Shown one piece after another: positions 8,771 to 17,231 of a DNA stretch of 64,000 nt. Under the pieces are notes generated by a model. It saw only the letters and a program-made list of their open reading frames with translations, did no database searches and had not been told where the DNA came from. The translations under genes were made by a program, and so were the position numbers. Source of the stretch: Bacillota bacterium (GTDB taxonomy: Bacteria; Bacillota_I; Bacilli_A; Izemoplasmatales; Hujiaoplasmataceae); the NCBI GenBank assembly GCA_018816905.1, contig JAHIVB010000002.1, positions 62,001 through 126,000 on the forward strand. Reading direction: 5' to 3'. How positions within the stretch are numbered: the first letter of the stretch is position 1; every line of letters begins with the position of its first letter.

Positions 8771-9271
8771 TTATAAAACTGAAAGTGCCCATTGTATAAA
8801 CAAATAAGCTACAATCCATGCAGTTGCAGTTACAGCAGTACATAACAAGACTTTGACCATGGTGTTGAATTTCTGAATAATCGAAATCTTGACACAAATC
8901 GTAATTCCGCCAAACCCTAACAATGCAGGAACGGCTCCGCCCAGAGTGTACACCGGAATACCGATGCAAGCGACTACAAACAGCCAAACCCATTTAGGAA
9001 CGCCTTGTAACGGAACATATTCCTTTTTGCTGTCAAGGAAGAATCCGTCGAATGCCAAATCAGGCTTTCCATTAATTAAGACAAAATGTGCCTTCTTTTC
9101 TCCAAGTTCGATTTCTTGATCCAATCCGGCAAATCCTGTCATGAAAGTGATTTTCAACGGTACCGGGTTACCATTGACAATGACTTTGGTTCGTGTAGAC
9201 ATTTTCGGATTGTACTCAATGTTGAAATTCTTTTCTTCTACTACTAAATTCCAAGTTCTAGCATTTTACAT
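8771..9271 (-). pseudogene. FAIM-like beta domain plus membrane segments; codon 2 is a stop
   Basis: From 9202 to 8771 there is an open frame of 143 codons: an N-terminal beta-rich region (TKVIVNGNPVPLK, IELGEKKAHFVLINGK, FDGFFLD) and three hydrophobic segments. The ATG at 9202 has no ribosome binding site. The same frame continues upstream as NARTWNLVVEEKNFNIEY to an ATG at 9271 with GGGAG at a perfect 7-nt spacing, but its second codon is TAA where AAA would restore MKNARTW. The extended N-terminus gives the W.L... strand expected at the start of a FAIM-like sandwich. Either the gene is inactivated by one base change, uses a weak internal start, or the base is a sequencing error. Function unknown. 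Confidence 0.6.
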
Positions 9272-9283
9272 TTTACTTCTCCC

Positions 9284-9550
9284 TTTATACATAAAAGTAA
9301 TTTCATTCCTTGTTTCGACTGATATCAATAAAGAATCAAATAATGAATCCGTCGTTATTAAAATAATATCACTTTTAAATCATAAATGAAATCAATAATT
9401 ACAAAATATCAGATGAAACTTTCATTGCCTATTTGCGAAGACTGATATCCTCATTTTAATGTTCATCCAATGTTCTAATGAATTTCACAATATAAACATA
9501 GTTTCTATGTATAATAAATGATTGAAGAGTCAATCTGAAGGGATATTTCT
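9284..9550. other. Divergent intergenic stretch, no gene seen
   Basis: AT-rich DNA between the minus-strand FAIM-like gene and the plus-strand operon starting at 9609. I see no ORF with a ribosome binding site and no strong hairpin here. It presumably carries the promoter of the minus-strand gene, but no consensus -35/-10 pair is evident. Confidence 0.5.
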
Positions 9551-9578
9551 TTCGATTGGTTAAAAAAAATGTTATAAT
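9551..9578 (+). promoter_or_regulatory. Putative promoter of the 46-aa ORF / NAGPA operon
   Basis: A perfect TATAAT at 9573-9578 lies 30 nt before the ORF at 9609. The best -35 candidate is a weak TTCGAT at 9551-9556 with 16-nt spacing, so confidence rests on the -10 box. Confidence 0.5.
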
Positions 9579-9608
9579 GTTGTGAACGAGAGTCAAGGGA
9601 GTTGGCAT

Positions 9609-9749
9609 ATGTTAATCCAGAAAAAGCAAAAAACAATACAATTGATGAAAGTCATCATCTACTCAAGGAAGAATGAAATCATTGATTTCTTTATTTCAGA
9701 TGCATTTATCAATAATCCATCGATTGATTTAAGGAGACTAGTCCGATGA
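9609..9749 (+). CDS. 46-residue small protein translationally coupled to NAGPA gene
   Basis: A short ORF starting MLIQKKQKTIQLM and ending LRRLVR. It is supported by AAGGGAG 7-8 nt before its ATG and by the way it ends: its TGA overlaps the next gene's ATG (ATGA), the classic coupling arrangement. It is rich in Lys, Ile and Arg, lacks a signal peptide and has one moderately hydrophobic stretch (EIIDFFISDAFI). It could be a leader peptide tuning expression of the glycosidase gene or a small regulator. I do not recognise it. Confidence 0.55.
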   Translation: MLIQKKQKTIQLMKVIIYSRKNEIIDFFISDAFINNPSIDLRRLVR

Positions 9750-10735
9750 ATTTCAGTCCAAAAAAATCATTCCCTTGGGTTTTTGGTTTTTATTTGATTC
9801 TCTTTATGTTTACGACGTTCGTTCTTCTTTTCCAATTCGTGATTCCTCATGGCGGGTTCTACGTGGAACCTCCCATCATTACGACTTCCACAATAACGAC
9901 GACCCTGACCACTTCTTCTACAACGGGAACACAGACCGGGATAACGACTTCCTCAACCACGACAACAACGAATGGATTAACTTATCCAGGAGCCATCCCC
10001 TTGGTTTTAGAGACAGGGACCCTCATCGGATCTTATGAAACCAGCGACAAATTGATTACCGTTTATCACATTCGGGCATCGAATTCGGATGTGTATGTTG
10101 CGGATGTCGTTGTCAAAGATGCTTACAATATTCTTGCCGGACTTGCTTTTAATACCTTTGGCGGGACCAATGTGGTTCAAGCCGTTTCAACGATGGCCGA
10201 AGAACATAATGCGATTTTCGCTATCAATTCTGATTATGCAAGTCATTACAGTTATGGATATGTAATCCGAAACGGAATGGTCTTACGTTCTTCCGCAAGT
10301 TATAGAGATGCGATTACGCTTTTCGAAAACGGTACGGTCGTTTCATTTGCCGAAGAAGAAACCTCTTTACAAGATGTGGTAGACGATGGAGCTTGGCAGT
10401 TATGGTCATTTGGCCCTGTGATTATCAAAGATGGTGTGTCCGTTGCTTCCGTGAATGACGGACTCGAACGAAGTGCCGTAGATAATCCAAGATCTGCTTT
10501 TGGTTATATTGGTCCCAATCATTTCATGTTTGTGACCGTAGACGGTAGAAGCGATGTCTCCATCGGTGTCGACATTGAAGAACTTGCTGACATTATGTCC
10601 TCTCTCGGATGCACGCAAGCCTATAATTTTGATGGTGGCGGTTCCGCTACCATGTGGTTTGACGGCGAAGTCATCAATCATCCGAGCGAAGGCGACGAAA
10701 GGAAGGTAGGAGACTGTGTCTATATTCAAAGGTAA
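9746..10735 (+). CDS. Membrane-anchored phosphodiester glycosidase domain (NAGPA) protein
   Basis: A 329-residue protein with an N-terminal membrane anchor (residues ~10-34), a Thr/Ser linker (~40-75) and a NAGPA domain. Family hallmarks are visible: AIFAINSDYA, the NPRSAFGY block, MFVTVDGR and YNFDGGGSATM, which carry the conserved Asp, Arg and Gly residues of the fold. Relatives remove GlcNAc from phosphodiester-linked sugars or process wall glycans outside the cell. It is coupled to the ORF at 9609 and overlaps the next gene by 20 nt. With the downstream GT2-GtrA gene it suggests a small surface-glycan operon. The natural substrate is unknown. Confidence 0.88.
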   Translation: MNFSPKKSFPWVFGFYLILFMFTTFVLLFQFVIPHGGFYVEPPIITTSTITTTLTTSSTTGTQTGITTSSTTTTTNGLTYPGAIPLVLETGTLIGSYETSDKLITVYHIRASNSDVYVADVVVKDAYNILAGLAFNTFGGTNVVQAVSTMAEEHNAIFAINSDYASHYSYGYVIRNGMVLRSSASYRDAITLFENGTVVSFAEEETSLQDVVDDGAWQLWSFGPVIIKDGVSVASVNDGLERSAVDNPRSAFGYIGPNHFMFVTVDGRSDVSIGVDIEELADIMSSLGCTQAYNFDGGGSATMWFDGEVINHPSEGDERKVGDCVYIQR

Positions 10736-11114
10736 TAATCCCTATTTGAAGATTGCATTTCGATATCTTGCGTTCAGTGCATTCTTGGTCCTATTCAATT
10801 TCATCTATTCTCTATTTGCCCATGGCGTATCTTCTTTTTACATGACCTATGCCTTTCTAATTCCTCTAATCGGTGGCACTTTGGTTTCATTCCTTTTATA
10901 TATATTTCCGAGTCCAGACTACACCTCCAAAAATCTATGGAGAATGGGGTTAATCACTCTGGTCATTGGATTTCTGTTACATGGCGTATTTGATATCTAT
11001 GGAACGGAAGAGGCTCTTGTGAGTGTATTTTTCACGGTTGGAATTTGTTTGCTTGCCGGTAGTGTGTTTCTATACATCCTGCTTAGTGTAAAAAGAAAGA
11101 AAAATCAGAATTAA
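10716..11114 (+). CDS. Four-span membrane protein, unknown function
   Basis: A 132-residue, very hydrophobic protein with four predicted spans (about 13-33, 40-62, 76-92, 100-122) and a basic C-terminal tail (VKRKKNQN). The GTG start at 10716 has GGAG just upstream and lies inside the end of the NAGPA gene, implying co-translation. Its position between a NAGPA protein and a glycosyltransferase with a GtrA domain hints at glycan or lipid-linked sugar handling. No known family is recognised. Confidence 0.7.
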   Translation: MSIFKGNNPYLKIAFRYLAFSAFLVLFNFIYSLFAHGVSSFYMTYAFLIPLIGGTLVSFLLYIFPSPDYTSKNLWRMGLITLVIGFLLHGVFDIYGTEEALVSVFFTVGICLLAGSVFLYILLSVKRKKNQN

Positions 11115-11126
11115 CAGAGGTTACTT

Positions 11127-12173
11127 ATGAATGTCATCATCATTCCTGCTTACGCTCCAGATCAAAAACTAAATCAATTGGTTGATGATTTGAAAAATTT
11201 AAATTTTCAATCTTTTGTGATTGTCGATGATGGTAGTTCTGCTTCTTCTAAAACCGTATTCAGTGAGCTTGAGAAAAAGGGATATAAGGTACTGCACCAC
11301 CCAGCCAATCAAGGCAAAGGTGCTGCGATAAAGACAGGAATCAAATATGCATCCGAGCATTATCAATTTATCACTGGATATGTCACTTGCGACGCTGACG
11401 GTCAGCACAAAGCGGAAGATATTCTTAAGGTATCCGTTGCCCTTGATTCCAATCCCGAATCCTTGGTTTTAGGTTCAAGGGATTTAAGGAATAAAACAGT
11501 TCCCTTTAAAAGTCGGTTTGGAAATGCTTTTTCATCATTTTACTTCAAGTCTTCTACCGGAAAAACCTGCAATGACACTCAAACCGGATTAAGAGGAATT
11601 CCTTTTACTTTAACAAAGGAAGCTCTAAGCATTCCTGAAAACAGATATGACTATGAAATGAATTTTTTATTAAGCGTTGCGAGAGAAGGAACCGAGTTAT
11701 TGAATGTTCCTATTTCGACGGTATACATCAATAACAACTCTTCCTCTCATTTCAAACCCTTTCTCGATTCCATCAGGATTTATAAAGAACCAATCAAATT
11801 CAGTTTGACTTCACTCATGAGTGCTGCAGTTGATTTAACTCTTTTTACAATTCTGACGATGATTTTGAATCAAAATATTTTCATTTTGGTTTTGATTGCG
11901 ACTGTCGTCTCAAGAGTTGTTTCCGGTATTTTTAATTTTCTTGTCAACCGAATCTGGAGTTTTAGAAACTATAGTTCAATCAAAAGACAATTTAGAAGAT
12001 ATGCGATGTTATATATGGCTCAGTTAGGGCTAAGTATCACATTTGTGTATTTGCTTTCCTTCATCCCAATTCATTTGACTTGGATCAAGATATTTGTGGA
12101 TAGTCTATTATTCATAGGAAGTTATTTCATTCAAAAACATTGGGTTTTTAGAAGACATAAGAAACATCATTGA
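11127..12173 (+). CDS. GT2 glycosyltransferase fused to GtrA-like membrane domain
   Basis: Residues 1-215 form a family 2 glycosyltransferase: a start strand MNVIIIPAY, VIVDDGSS, NQGKGAA, the metal-binding CDADGQH, and NDTQTGLRG. This is the DPM1-like type that moves sugar from a nucleotide sugar to polyprenyl phosphate. Residues ~225-345 hold four membrane spans with the GtrA pattern (FNFLVNRIWSFRN, then IQKHWVFR). GtrA proteins flip or position undecaprenyl-phosphate sugars, so the fusion likely makes and presents a lipid-linked hexose. AGAGG lies before the ATG. It follows the NAGPA gene closely and ends at a terminator. Confidence 0.92.
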   Translation: MNVIIIPAYAPDQKLNQLVDDLKNLNFQSFVIVDDGSSASSKTVFSELEKKGYKVLHHPANQGKGAAIKTGIKYASEHYQFITGYVTCDADGQHKAEDILKVSVALDSNPESLVLGSRDLRNKTVPFKSRFGNAFSSFYFKSSTGKTCNDTQTGLRGIPFTLTKEALSIPENRYDYEMNFLLSVAREGTELLNVPISTVYINNNSSSHFKPFLDSIRIYKEPIKFSLTSLMSAAVDLTLFTILTMILNQNIFILVLIATVVSRVVSGIFNFLVNRIWSFRNYSSIKRQFRRYAMLYMAQLGLSITFVYLLSFIPIHLTWIKIFVDSLLFIGSYFIQKHWVFRRHKKHH

Positions 12174-12180
12174 TAGATCA

Positions 12181-12215
12181 TAAAAAATCATTTTTTTAAT
12201 AAGTGATTTTTTTTT
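12181..12215 (+). terminator. Terminator of the glycosyltransferase operon
   Basis: AAAATCA and TGATTTT pair over a loop of about 12 nt and are followed by a long T run, just after the stop at 12173. Confidence 0.75.
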
Positions 12216-12326
12216 GCTTACTCTATGCAACGATTCATTTATTTAGTATAATAGAACAAACAATAATATGTGTTGTTTATCGCCTCATCTAAAACCTTAC
12301 AAACTTTTTAGAATTGGAGACAACAA

Positions 12327-13646
12327 ATGGACACTATTAAAAGAAAAAAATTCTATACGACTTTCTTTATTTCTTTTTATGTTTTTCTTTTCGGATTGCT
12401 ATTCTTTTTGGAACCGATAGACGAGATTTTAGCTGGATATAAAAACATATTTACTTCATCTTCGATATTACTGACGGATTATCTATTGATTGGAGGCATT
12501 TCAGCTACCATTTTCAATCTTCTTACGACAACAGGATTAAATATTCTGATTCTCAAGTGGATGAAGGTCGAATTTAGTGGTGGAATCTTCGCTTGTTTAC
12601 TGACAATTGCAGGATTCTCATTGTTTGGAAAAAATTTATATAACGCCTTGCCGATTTATCTTGGCGTATTTTTATATGCAAAAGCATCCAAAACGAGTTT
12701 AAAAAGTCACGTTTTGGTTTTTCTTTTATCTTCAGGTATTTCACCGATTACGAGTTATCTAATCTTTGGGGCAGGATTCAGTTTAGGTGTTGGAATCTTA
12801 CTCGGAATACTCATTGGCGTGTTCATTGGTTTCGTTTTACCGGCTTTCAATGCATTTTCGATGAAATTCCATCAAGGTTATAATCTGTATAACACCGGTT
12901 TTTCGATGGGCGTTCTATCGATGATGGTCACTGGGGTTCTTGCGTCCTTTGGACGCGATGTGATTCGAAACGATTTATTAAGCACAAGATACCATGATGT
13001 ATTATTGATCGCTACTTTGGTGATTTCTCTTCTCTTCATTTTGTTGGCTTTGATTGAAAACCGAAGTGTTTTCAATCATTACAGTATAATCTTTAAAAAA
13101 TCAGGTCGTTTACTTACAGATTTCTTTTCTGAAGTCGGGATTGACGTAACCCTGCTTAATATTGGAATCATGGGTTTACTTTCCATTGTAGTCGTGTTAA
13201 TTTTGGGGATCAATATCAATGGTCCCGTGATGGGCGCCATCTTAACAATCCTAGGTTTCTCCGCATTTGGAAAACATCCTCTCAATTCATTCCCTGTGAT
13301 TCTCGGAGCGATTTTGGCAATCGAGTTTACATCCATCGAATGGACGGCCGGATCTGTTCTTGCCGTGTTGTTTGTGACTGGAATTGCGCCGATTGCAGGA
13401 CAATATGGTTTCTTTGTCGGTATCGTCGTTGGTTTTGTACACGTAATGATTACGCCACTTGCACTCTCGTTCCAAGGTGGGTTTGATTTGTACAATAATG
13501 GATTCGCAGCAGGATTCGTGGCTGCCGTATTTGCGCCAGTATTGGCAAGATTTTTAAAGCCTAGAGATGAATCTGAAAAGTGGAACTATTTTCTCCCTTT
13601 CCTTAGGAATGAAAAAACAAAAGAAAATGGTTCTGGTCAAGTATAA
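12327..13646 (+). CDS. DUF1576 family membrane protein
   Basis: A 439-residue polytopic protein matching the DUF1576 family of Bacillota membrane proteins of unknown function. It has an internal duplication: GFSLFGKN...LPIYLGV (about residue 94) recurs as GFSAFGKH...FPVILGA (about 312), and SGISPI...YNLYNTGF (about 132) recurs as TGIAPI...FDLYNNGF (about 352). Two related halves of 5-6 spans each suggest an inverted-repeat or pseudo-dimeric transporter. TTGGAG lies before the ATG and a TATAAT at 12247 is a likely -10. It is alone in its transcript. Substrate unknown. Confidence 0.85.
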   Translation: MDTIKRKKFYTTFFISFYVFLFGLLFFLEPIDEILAGYKNIFTSSSILLTDYLLIGGISATIFNLLTTTGLNILILKWMKVEFSGGIFACLLTIAGFSLFGKNLYNALPIYLGVFLYAKASKTSLKSHVLVFLLSSGISPITSYLIFGAGFSLGVGILLGILIGVFIGFVLPAFNAFSMKFHQGYNLYNTGFSMGVLSMMVTGVLASFGRDVIRNDLLSTRYHDVLLIATLVISLLFILLALIENRSVFNHYSIIFKKSGRLLTDFFSEVGIDVTLLNIGIMGLLSIVVVLILGININGPVMGAILTILGFSAFGKHPLNSFPVILGAILAIEFTSIEWTAGSVLAVLFVTGIAPIAGQYGFFVGIVVGFVHVMITPLALSFQGGFDLYNNGFAAGFVAAVFAPVLARFLKPRDESEKWNYFLPFLRNEKTKENGSGQV

Positions 13647-13681
13647 TTCCAACAATCTTCAAAATAGTATTCTAAATGAAA

Positions 13682-13724
13682 GAAAAGCGCCATCAAGTCT
13701 GTTGACTTTGAATGGCGCTTTTTA
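13682..13724. terminator. Bidirectional terminator between DUF1576 gene and lipoprotein
   Basis: An 11-bp stem (AAAAGCGCCAT with ATGGCGCTTTT) has A-rich DNA on one side and T-rich on the other, so it can end transcripts from both converging genes. Confidence 0.88.
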
Positions 13725-13751
13725 ATTGTGATAGACAGTTTAAATTCAATC

Positions 13752-14240
13752 CTATTCTACTGTGATCGTATCTGCCCAGCTGATATATTGTTCTTTATTG
13801 TCTTCGAGTTCTTTGTACAAACAACCAAAGTTCATCAAATAATAATGACTGGTTCCTTCCATGCATACAATCATATAGCCGTATTCGATTTCATCGACCG
13901 TGGCCGAATAATACGCATAAAAATATTCCCCACTTTCAGATTCATATACCGTCACACTGGAATGCCCACTATTATCGAGCACAGCTTCGATATACTCACT
14001 TAGAGAATCTATCCCAACAGAAAGTGCATCTGACTTCGTTTCTCTTAATCCCATAAAAATATGTTTTAGTGAAGTAATAAACAAAGGTGCTACGACAGAG
14101 TCCGATACTAAAAAGGTATCGTCAAGTACGATGGTCATCCCCGTTCCAGAAAATGTCTCCTCTTCAGGACCAAAAAGCGCGCAACCAGATAATGCGAACA
14201 CAGATAATGCCAATACCAATGCAAGTGCTAATTTTTTCAT
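13752..14240 (-). CDS. Small lipoprotein, unknown function
   Basis: A 162-residue lipoprotein: MKKLALALVLALSVF then the lipobox LSGC, an acidic linker (GPEEE) and a mixed alpha/beta domain. The start at 14240 is supported by GGGGAGG 6 nt upstream; an in-frame extension to 14276 is not. The fold pattern (GTGMTIVLDDTF at the beginning, GYMIVCMEG strand near the end) resembles small exported domains seen after lipoboxes in related genomes, but I recognise no family. Monocistronic, ending at the shared terminator. Confidence 0.8.
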   Translation of the reverse strand: MKKLALALVLALSVFALSGCALFGPEEETFSGTGMTIVLDDTFLVSDSVVAPLFITSLKHIFMGLRETKSDALSVGIDSLSEYIEAVLDNSGHSSVTVYESESGEYFYAYYSATVDEIEYGYMIVCMEGTSHYYLMNFGCLYKELEDNKEQYISWADTITVE

Positions 14241-14418
14241 TTGTTCCTCCCCTATGAGAAATGTATTTTTCGACAAAGTCTTTAGTATTTTAAGGACTTT
14301 ATTCGTTTCCTAATCAATCATATCATATATTTATGAAAAAGGAAACGGTCGAATAAAAAAAGATGATTTCTCATCTTCATTTCATATCATGGAATATGTG
14401 AACTTTTTTTGATACAAA
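14241..14418. other. Upstream region of lipoprotein gene, outside the repeat array
   Basis: AT-rich spacer with the lipoprotein's ribosome binding site at its left end and a weak AAGATGA...TCATCTT hairpin near 14360-14380. No gene is seen. If the neighbouring array is a transposon end, the insertion boundary should lie around 14400-14418. Confidence 0.4.
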
Positions 14419-14528
14419 TGCGCACCTTTTGTTGCTTTTACGTACCCTTTGTTGATTTTATGCACCCTTGATGAAATTTGTGCACCCTTGTTCCAAAAGT
14501 TACGCACTGTTTAGTTTTCTATGCATTT
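14419..14528. repeat. Left degenerate tandem array, period 20 nt
   Basis: Five to six units share a G(C/T)AC core followed by C-rich then T-rich sequence. Cores fall at 14423, 14443, 14463, 14483, 14505 and about 14524, that is spacings of 20, 20, 20, 22 and 19. On the minus strand the unit reads roughly GTGCGTAAAA plus a CAACAAAGG tail. The units differ too much for a recent slippage repeat, and the steady period suggests an array of binding sites for one protein. It lies next to the end of the radical SAM cassette. Confidence 0.7.
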
Positions 14529-14736
14529 GGTCTCACAAACCACTCTTCAAAAACCATTCCAGTACAACACCAAATCCTCTTCGAAACATCATGAGGTCCT
14601 ATATCTAGCATCAAAATCAAATTATCATCCTTAATGGGATCCAGCACACGATTAAAAATCATGGCCGTCCAATAAAAAGATGATATAAATACGAAATTGA
14701 ATTTTAAATCATCTTTTTTCGTATTTCTGTTTGAAT

Positions 14737-14871
14737 TTATAGTGTAAGCGTGTAAGAGATACAATAAAATAAATAAGAACAGGAAAAAGACCAGAATATC
14801 GTATATTTCGCCAAATCATAGAAATGCCAGAGGTTATTGATATGTGTTTCGTTAATATTGATTGGAATCAT
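14737..14871 (-). CDS. 44-residue ORF coupled to the polytopic membrane protein
   Basis: Its ATG overlaps the stop of the upstream membrane protein gene (TGATG), so it can be read by re-initiating ribosomes. The product begins MIPININETHINNLW and continues into one aromatic hydrophobic segment (TIFWSFSCSYLFYCISY). In the +1 frame the same DNA encodes another hydrophobic segment ending in a strongly basic tail (LHYKFKQKYEKR), so a frameshift or decay of a longer gene is possible. No family is recognised. It may be a genuine small membrane peptide or a remnant. Confidence 0.4.
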   Translation of the reverse strand: MIPININETHINNLWHFYDLAKYTIFWSFSCSYLFYCISYTLTL

Positions 14872-15959
14872 CAATTCTTGTCTACAAAAGCGTCATGATA
14901 TCCGACAATATTATAATTTTGGTTTGTCAATAGAATATTGAACACGAGTGTATTTAGCACAATATATCCACATAGATAGATTGCATATGCGCTGAACAGG
15001 TTAATGTAAGTATTGTAATTCAGCAAAAAATACCACGAGTTTCCGTCATTTAGTGTGCCATTAATGAAAATTGGCCTAAAAAATAGGATATTGATGAAAA
15101 CAGCGAACAAATAAGATATAAGTGCCATCATTATTGCTTTTAATGAGTTCATAGTTACTGCTATAGAAAATTGATGACGAAGAAACACACCGATCAGCAC
15201 AACAAAAAGTACTAATAGCCAAAACAATGACTCGTTAATGAAATATCCGACGACAAAAATCACAAGTGTTAAAATAATGGATATATCCAATATCCGAAAT
15301 AACTTGCCTTTCAAAACTGGCTGCAAAATGACACTCATCTGAAAAAACCAAAACAGCATTATTACTGAATATAGAAGGTAGAAGGGAATTTCACTCTTAA
15401 AGAGTGAGATATCAATAATGCTTATTAAAATGACGAACATGAACATATGAATTAAAGCTTGCAACTTAGGCATATATAATCTGTTTTCTTCAAACTGCAA
15501 ACTTTTTTCATCCGAATGTTTGTCATTTTTATACAAGAAATATTTAATTAAAATATAGACAATCATTAAACTACTAAGCAATGGTCCACTGTAACTCAAA
15601 ATCTCACTACTGTTAACCAAGTCATTCAAAAACCGATATCCAATTGAGATGGCAAAGCAAAGGATAAATAGTGCCTCTGCTTCAATAATTACTTTTCTTG
15701 AATTGATGTTTTGATTGATTAGTTTACGATTAACTCTATGAAGAACAAAGATGACAACTCCGAGAAATAATGAAATGATGATATCCAATAACCATATAAA
15801 ATCTGTTATTGTGCTCCTGCCAAGATTATCTGGAAAAACAGGATTCCCGCTTAACGCAACAGATAAAGCTGCTATATTTAATACGATATTTGTTATGACT
15901 CCGAGAATCAGAATGCATTTTAAAGCTAAAATTTGCCTGTTCATTTTTATAGTATTCAT
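14871..15959 (-). CDS. Polytopic membrane protein of the radical SAM cassette
   Basis: A 362-residue protein with about 10 predicted membrane spans, separated by short loops. A longer polar loop near residues 155-175 (KNDKHSDEKSLQFEENR) is probably cytosolic. No ABC, permease or protease motif is seen. The ATG at 15959 overlaps the stop of the exported protein gene (TAATG), which is better supported than the TTG two codons earlier. Tight coupling to the exported protein and the radical SAM gene suggests the three act together, for example as exporter, receptor or immunity protein. This is inference; the family is not recognised. Confidence 0.75.
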   Translation of the reverse strand: MNTIKMNRQILALKCILILGVITNIVLNIAALSVALSGNPVFPDNLGRSTITDFIWLLDIIISLFLGVVIFVLHRVNRKLINQNINSRKVIIEAEALFILCFAISIGYRFLNDLVNSSEILSYSGPLLSSLMIVYILIKYFLYKNDKHSDEKSLQFEENRLYMPKLQALIHMFMFVILISIIDISLFKSEIPFYLLYSVIMLFWFFQMSVILQPVLKGKLFRILDISIILTLVIFVVGYFINESLFWLLVLFVVLIGVFLRHQFSIAVTMNSLKAIMMALISYLFAVFINILFFRPIFINGTLNDGNSWYFLLNYNTYINLFSAYAIYLCGYIVLNTLVFNILLTNQNYNIVGYHDAFVDKN

Positions 15960-17161
15960 TAGCAAGATGGTGTTATATTGAAAAACACTTGAATGAATGT
16001 CCTTCTGTGGAAATCATAATCATAGTTAACTTCGATTGTCGGCGAAATCGTGATTCCTGCCGAAGGCCCTGAAATAGATAGCCCTGCGCTTGCACTTAAG
16101 CCCAAATCCAAAATCAAGTGTTCTTCATAGTGAAGATAGTCACCTGCAAATTGACCATTTGTCAATCCTGAAGTATTTATTGTATATCCATGATCGAGAA
16201 TCAAATCCGCATACAAAGAAATAACGATTTCGTTTACGTATCTCGCTGTTCCCGAGACAAATGGATATGGGTATGGATCATCCCAATTCGTGGGATCAAC
16301 GCCAAGATAGCCTTCTACATCCCAAGGAATATCATCCATTAATGGTGCCTCGAAAACAACTCCATCCTCTGTTATGTTAAACAAGTCGTGGTAATCACTG
16401 CAATAAAAGGTCTGATATTCAGTCCCAGGAGTAATAGTATAATCTTGTTGATAGTACTCTAGATCATAACCAATCAAAAATATATACAAAAAATATTTCG
16501 GCACTTCGACAGTAATGTCATTTTCAACTTTAGCATACAAAGACGAGGTGATAATCGAGAAATCATCAGAATCCCATGAGATTGATATAAAATCATTATG
16601 TCTCTGAGTCGGAGGAACATCCCATACCATTTTTGATTGTATATATCCCGATGATGTTGGTGATAAAGGATTATTGTCATAATCAATTCTTGTGTCTCTT
16701 TTCGGAAAAAGTTTAACCGTGGTAAAAAAGGTTGAATAAGACACATCGTCATATATTGCAACCCCACCGCAAATATATTCTGCTGTGGTACACAGATCGT
16801 CAATAATCGGATCATGTAATTCTCCAAATTCGTCAACCAATAGGGTTCTCAGAACGAGATCATCATCACTGGCAGTGCCATCAATTACCGATTGCTTTTT
16901 TTCAGTTTTTACTTTTTCCTTGTATGACTTCTCATTCTTTACAGCTTTGATGTAATCATCTTCTTCAAAATTTTGCTGGTATACAAGTTCTCCTTTCAAG
17001 TAATATTCACCTCTATATTCGGCGACTTCCATCGTGATTTGCCCATTTTCTTCTGTAATTTTAACATCATTATTGGAATCCGCGAAAACTGTTGTTTTGT
17101 TGAATAGCCCAATACTACAAATCGGTAATGCAAGTAACACCAATAACACTACTTTCTTCAT
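15959..17161 (-). CDS. Exported 400-residue protein of the radical SAM cassette
   Basis: A signal peptide (MKKVVLLVLLALPICSIG...) probably cleaved after VFA (about residue 27) starts this protein; AAAGGAG precedes the ATG at 17161. The mature part is acidic and rich in Asp, Tyr and Ser, with a charged helix (about 65-95) and then a beta-rich body. Cys residues occur at CTTAEYICGG (near 122-129), in the middle (FYCSDYHD) and as the last residue (TPSC). A Gly/Ser stretch, LSASAGLSISGPSAG, lies near residue 360. It could be the substrate of the upstream radical SAM protein or a surface effector. I recognise no family. It overlaps the next gene by one base. Confidence 0.75.
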   Translation of the reverse strand: MKKVVLLVLLALPICSIGLFNKTTVFADSNNDVKITEENGQITMEVAEYRGEYYLKGELVYQQNFEEDDYIKAVKNEKSYKEKVKTEKKQSVIDGTASDDDLVLRTLLVDEFGELHDPIIDDLCTTAEYICGGVAIYDDVSYSTFFTTVKLFPKRDTRIDYDNNPLSPTSSGYIQSKMVWDVPPTQRHNDFISISWDSDDFSIITSSLYAKVENDITVEVPKYFLYIFLIGYDLEYYQQDYTITPGTEYQTFYCSDYHDLFNITEDGVVFEAPLMDDIPWDVEGYLGVDPTNWDDPYPYPFVSGTARYVNEIVISLYADLILDHGYTINTSGLTNGQFAGDYLHYEEHLILDLGLSASAGLSISGPSAGITISPTIEVNYDYDFHRRTFIQVFFNITPSC

Positions 17162-17231
17162 TATCTGTTCTCCTTTTACATCAATTTTAATCCTATCTAT
17201 ATTCATTCATACAACTCCATAATAAAAGATA

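Noticed and set aside
14519-14764. 81-codon minus-strand ORF between the cassette and the left array
   Set aside because: It starts with TTG, has no ribosome binding site, its composition is unconvincing and it overlaps the second frame of the tiny ORF region. More likely decayed or chance.
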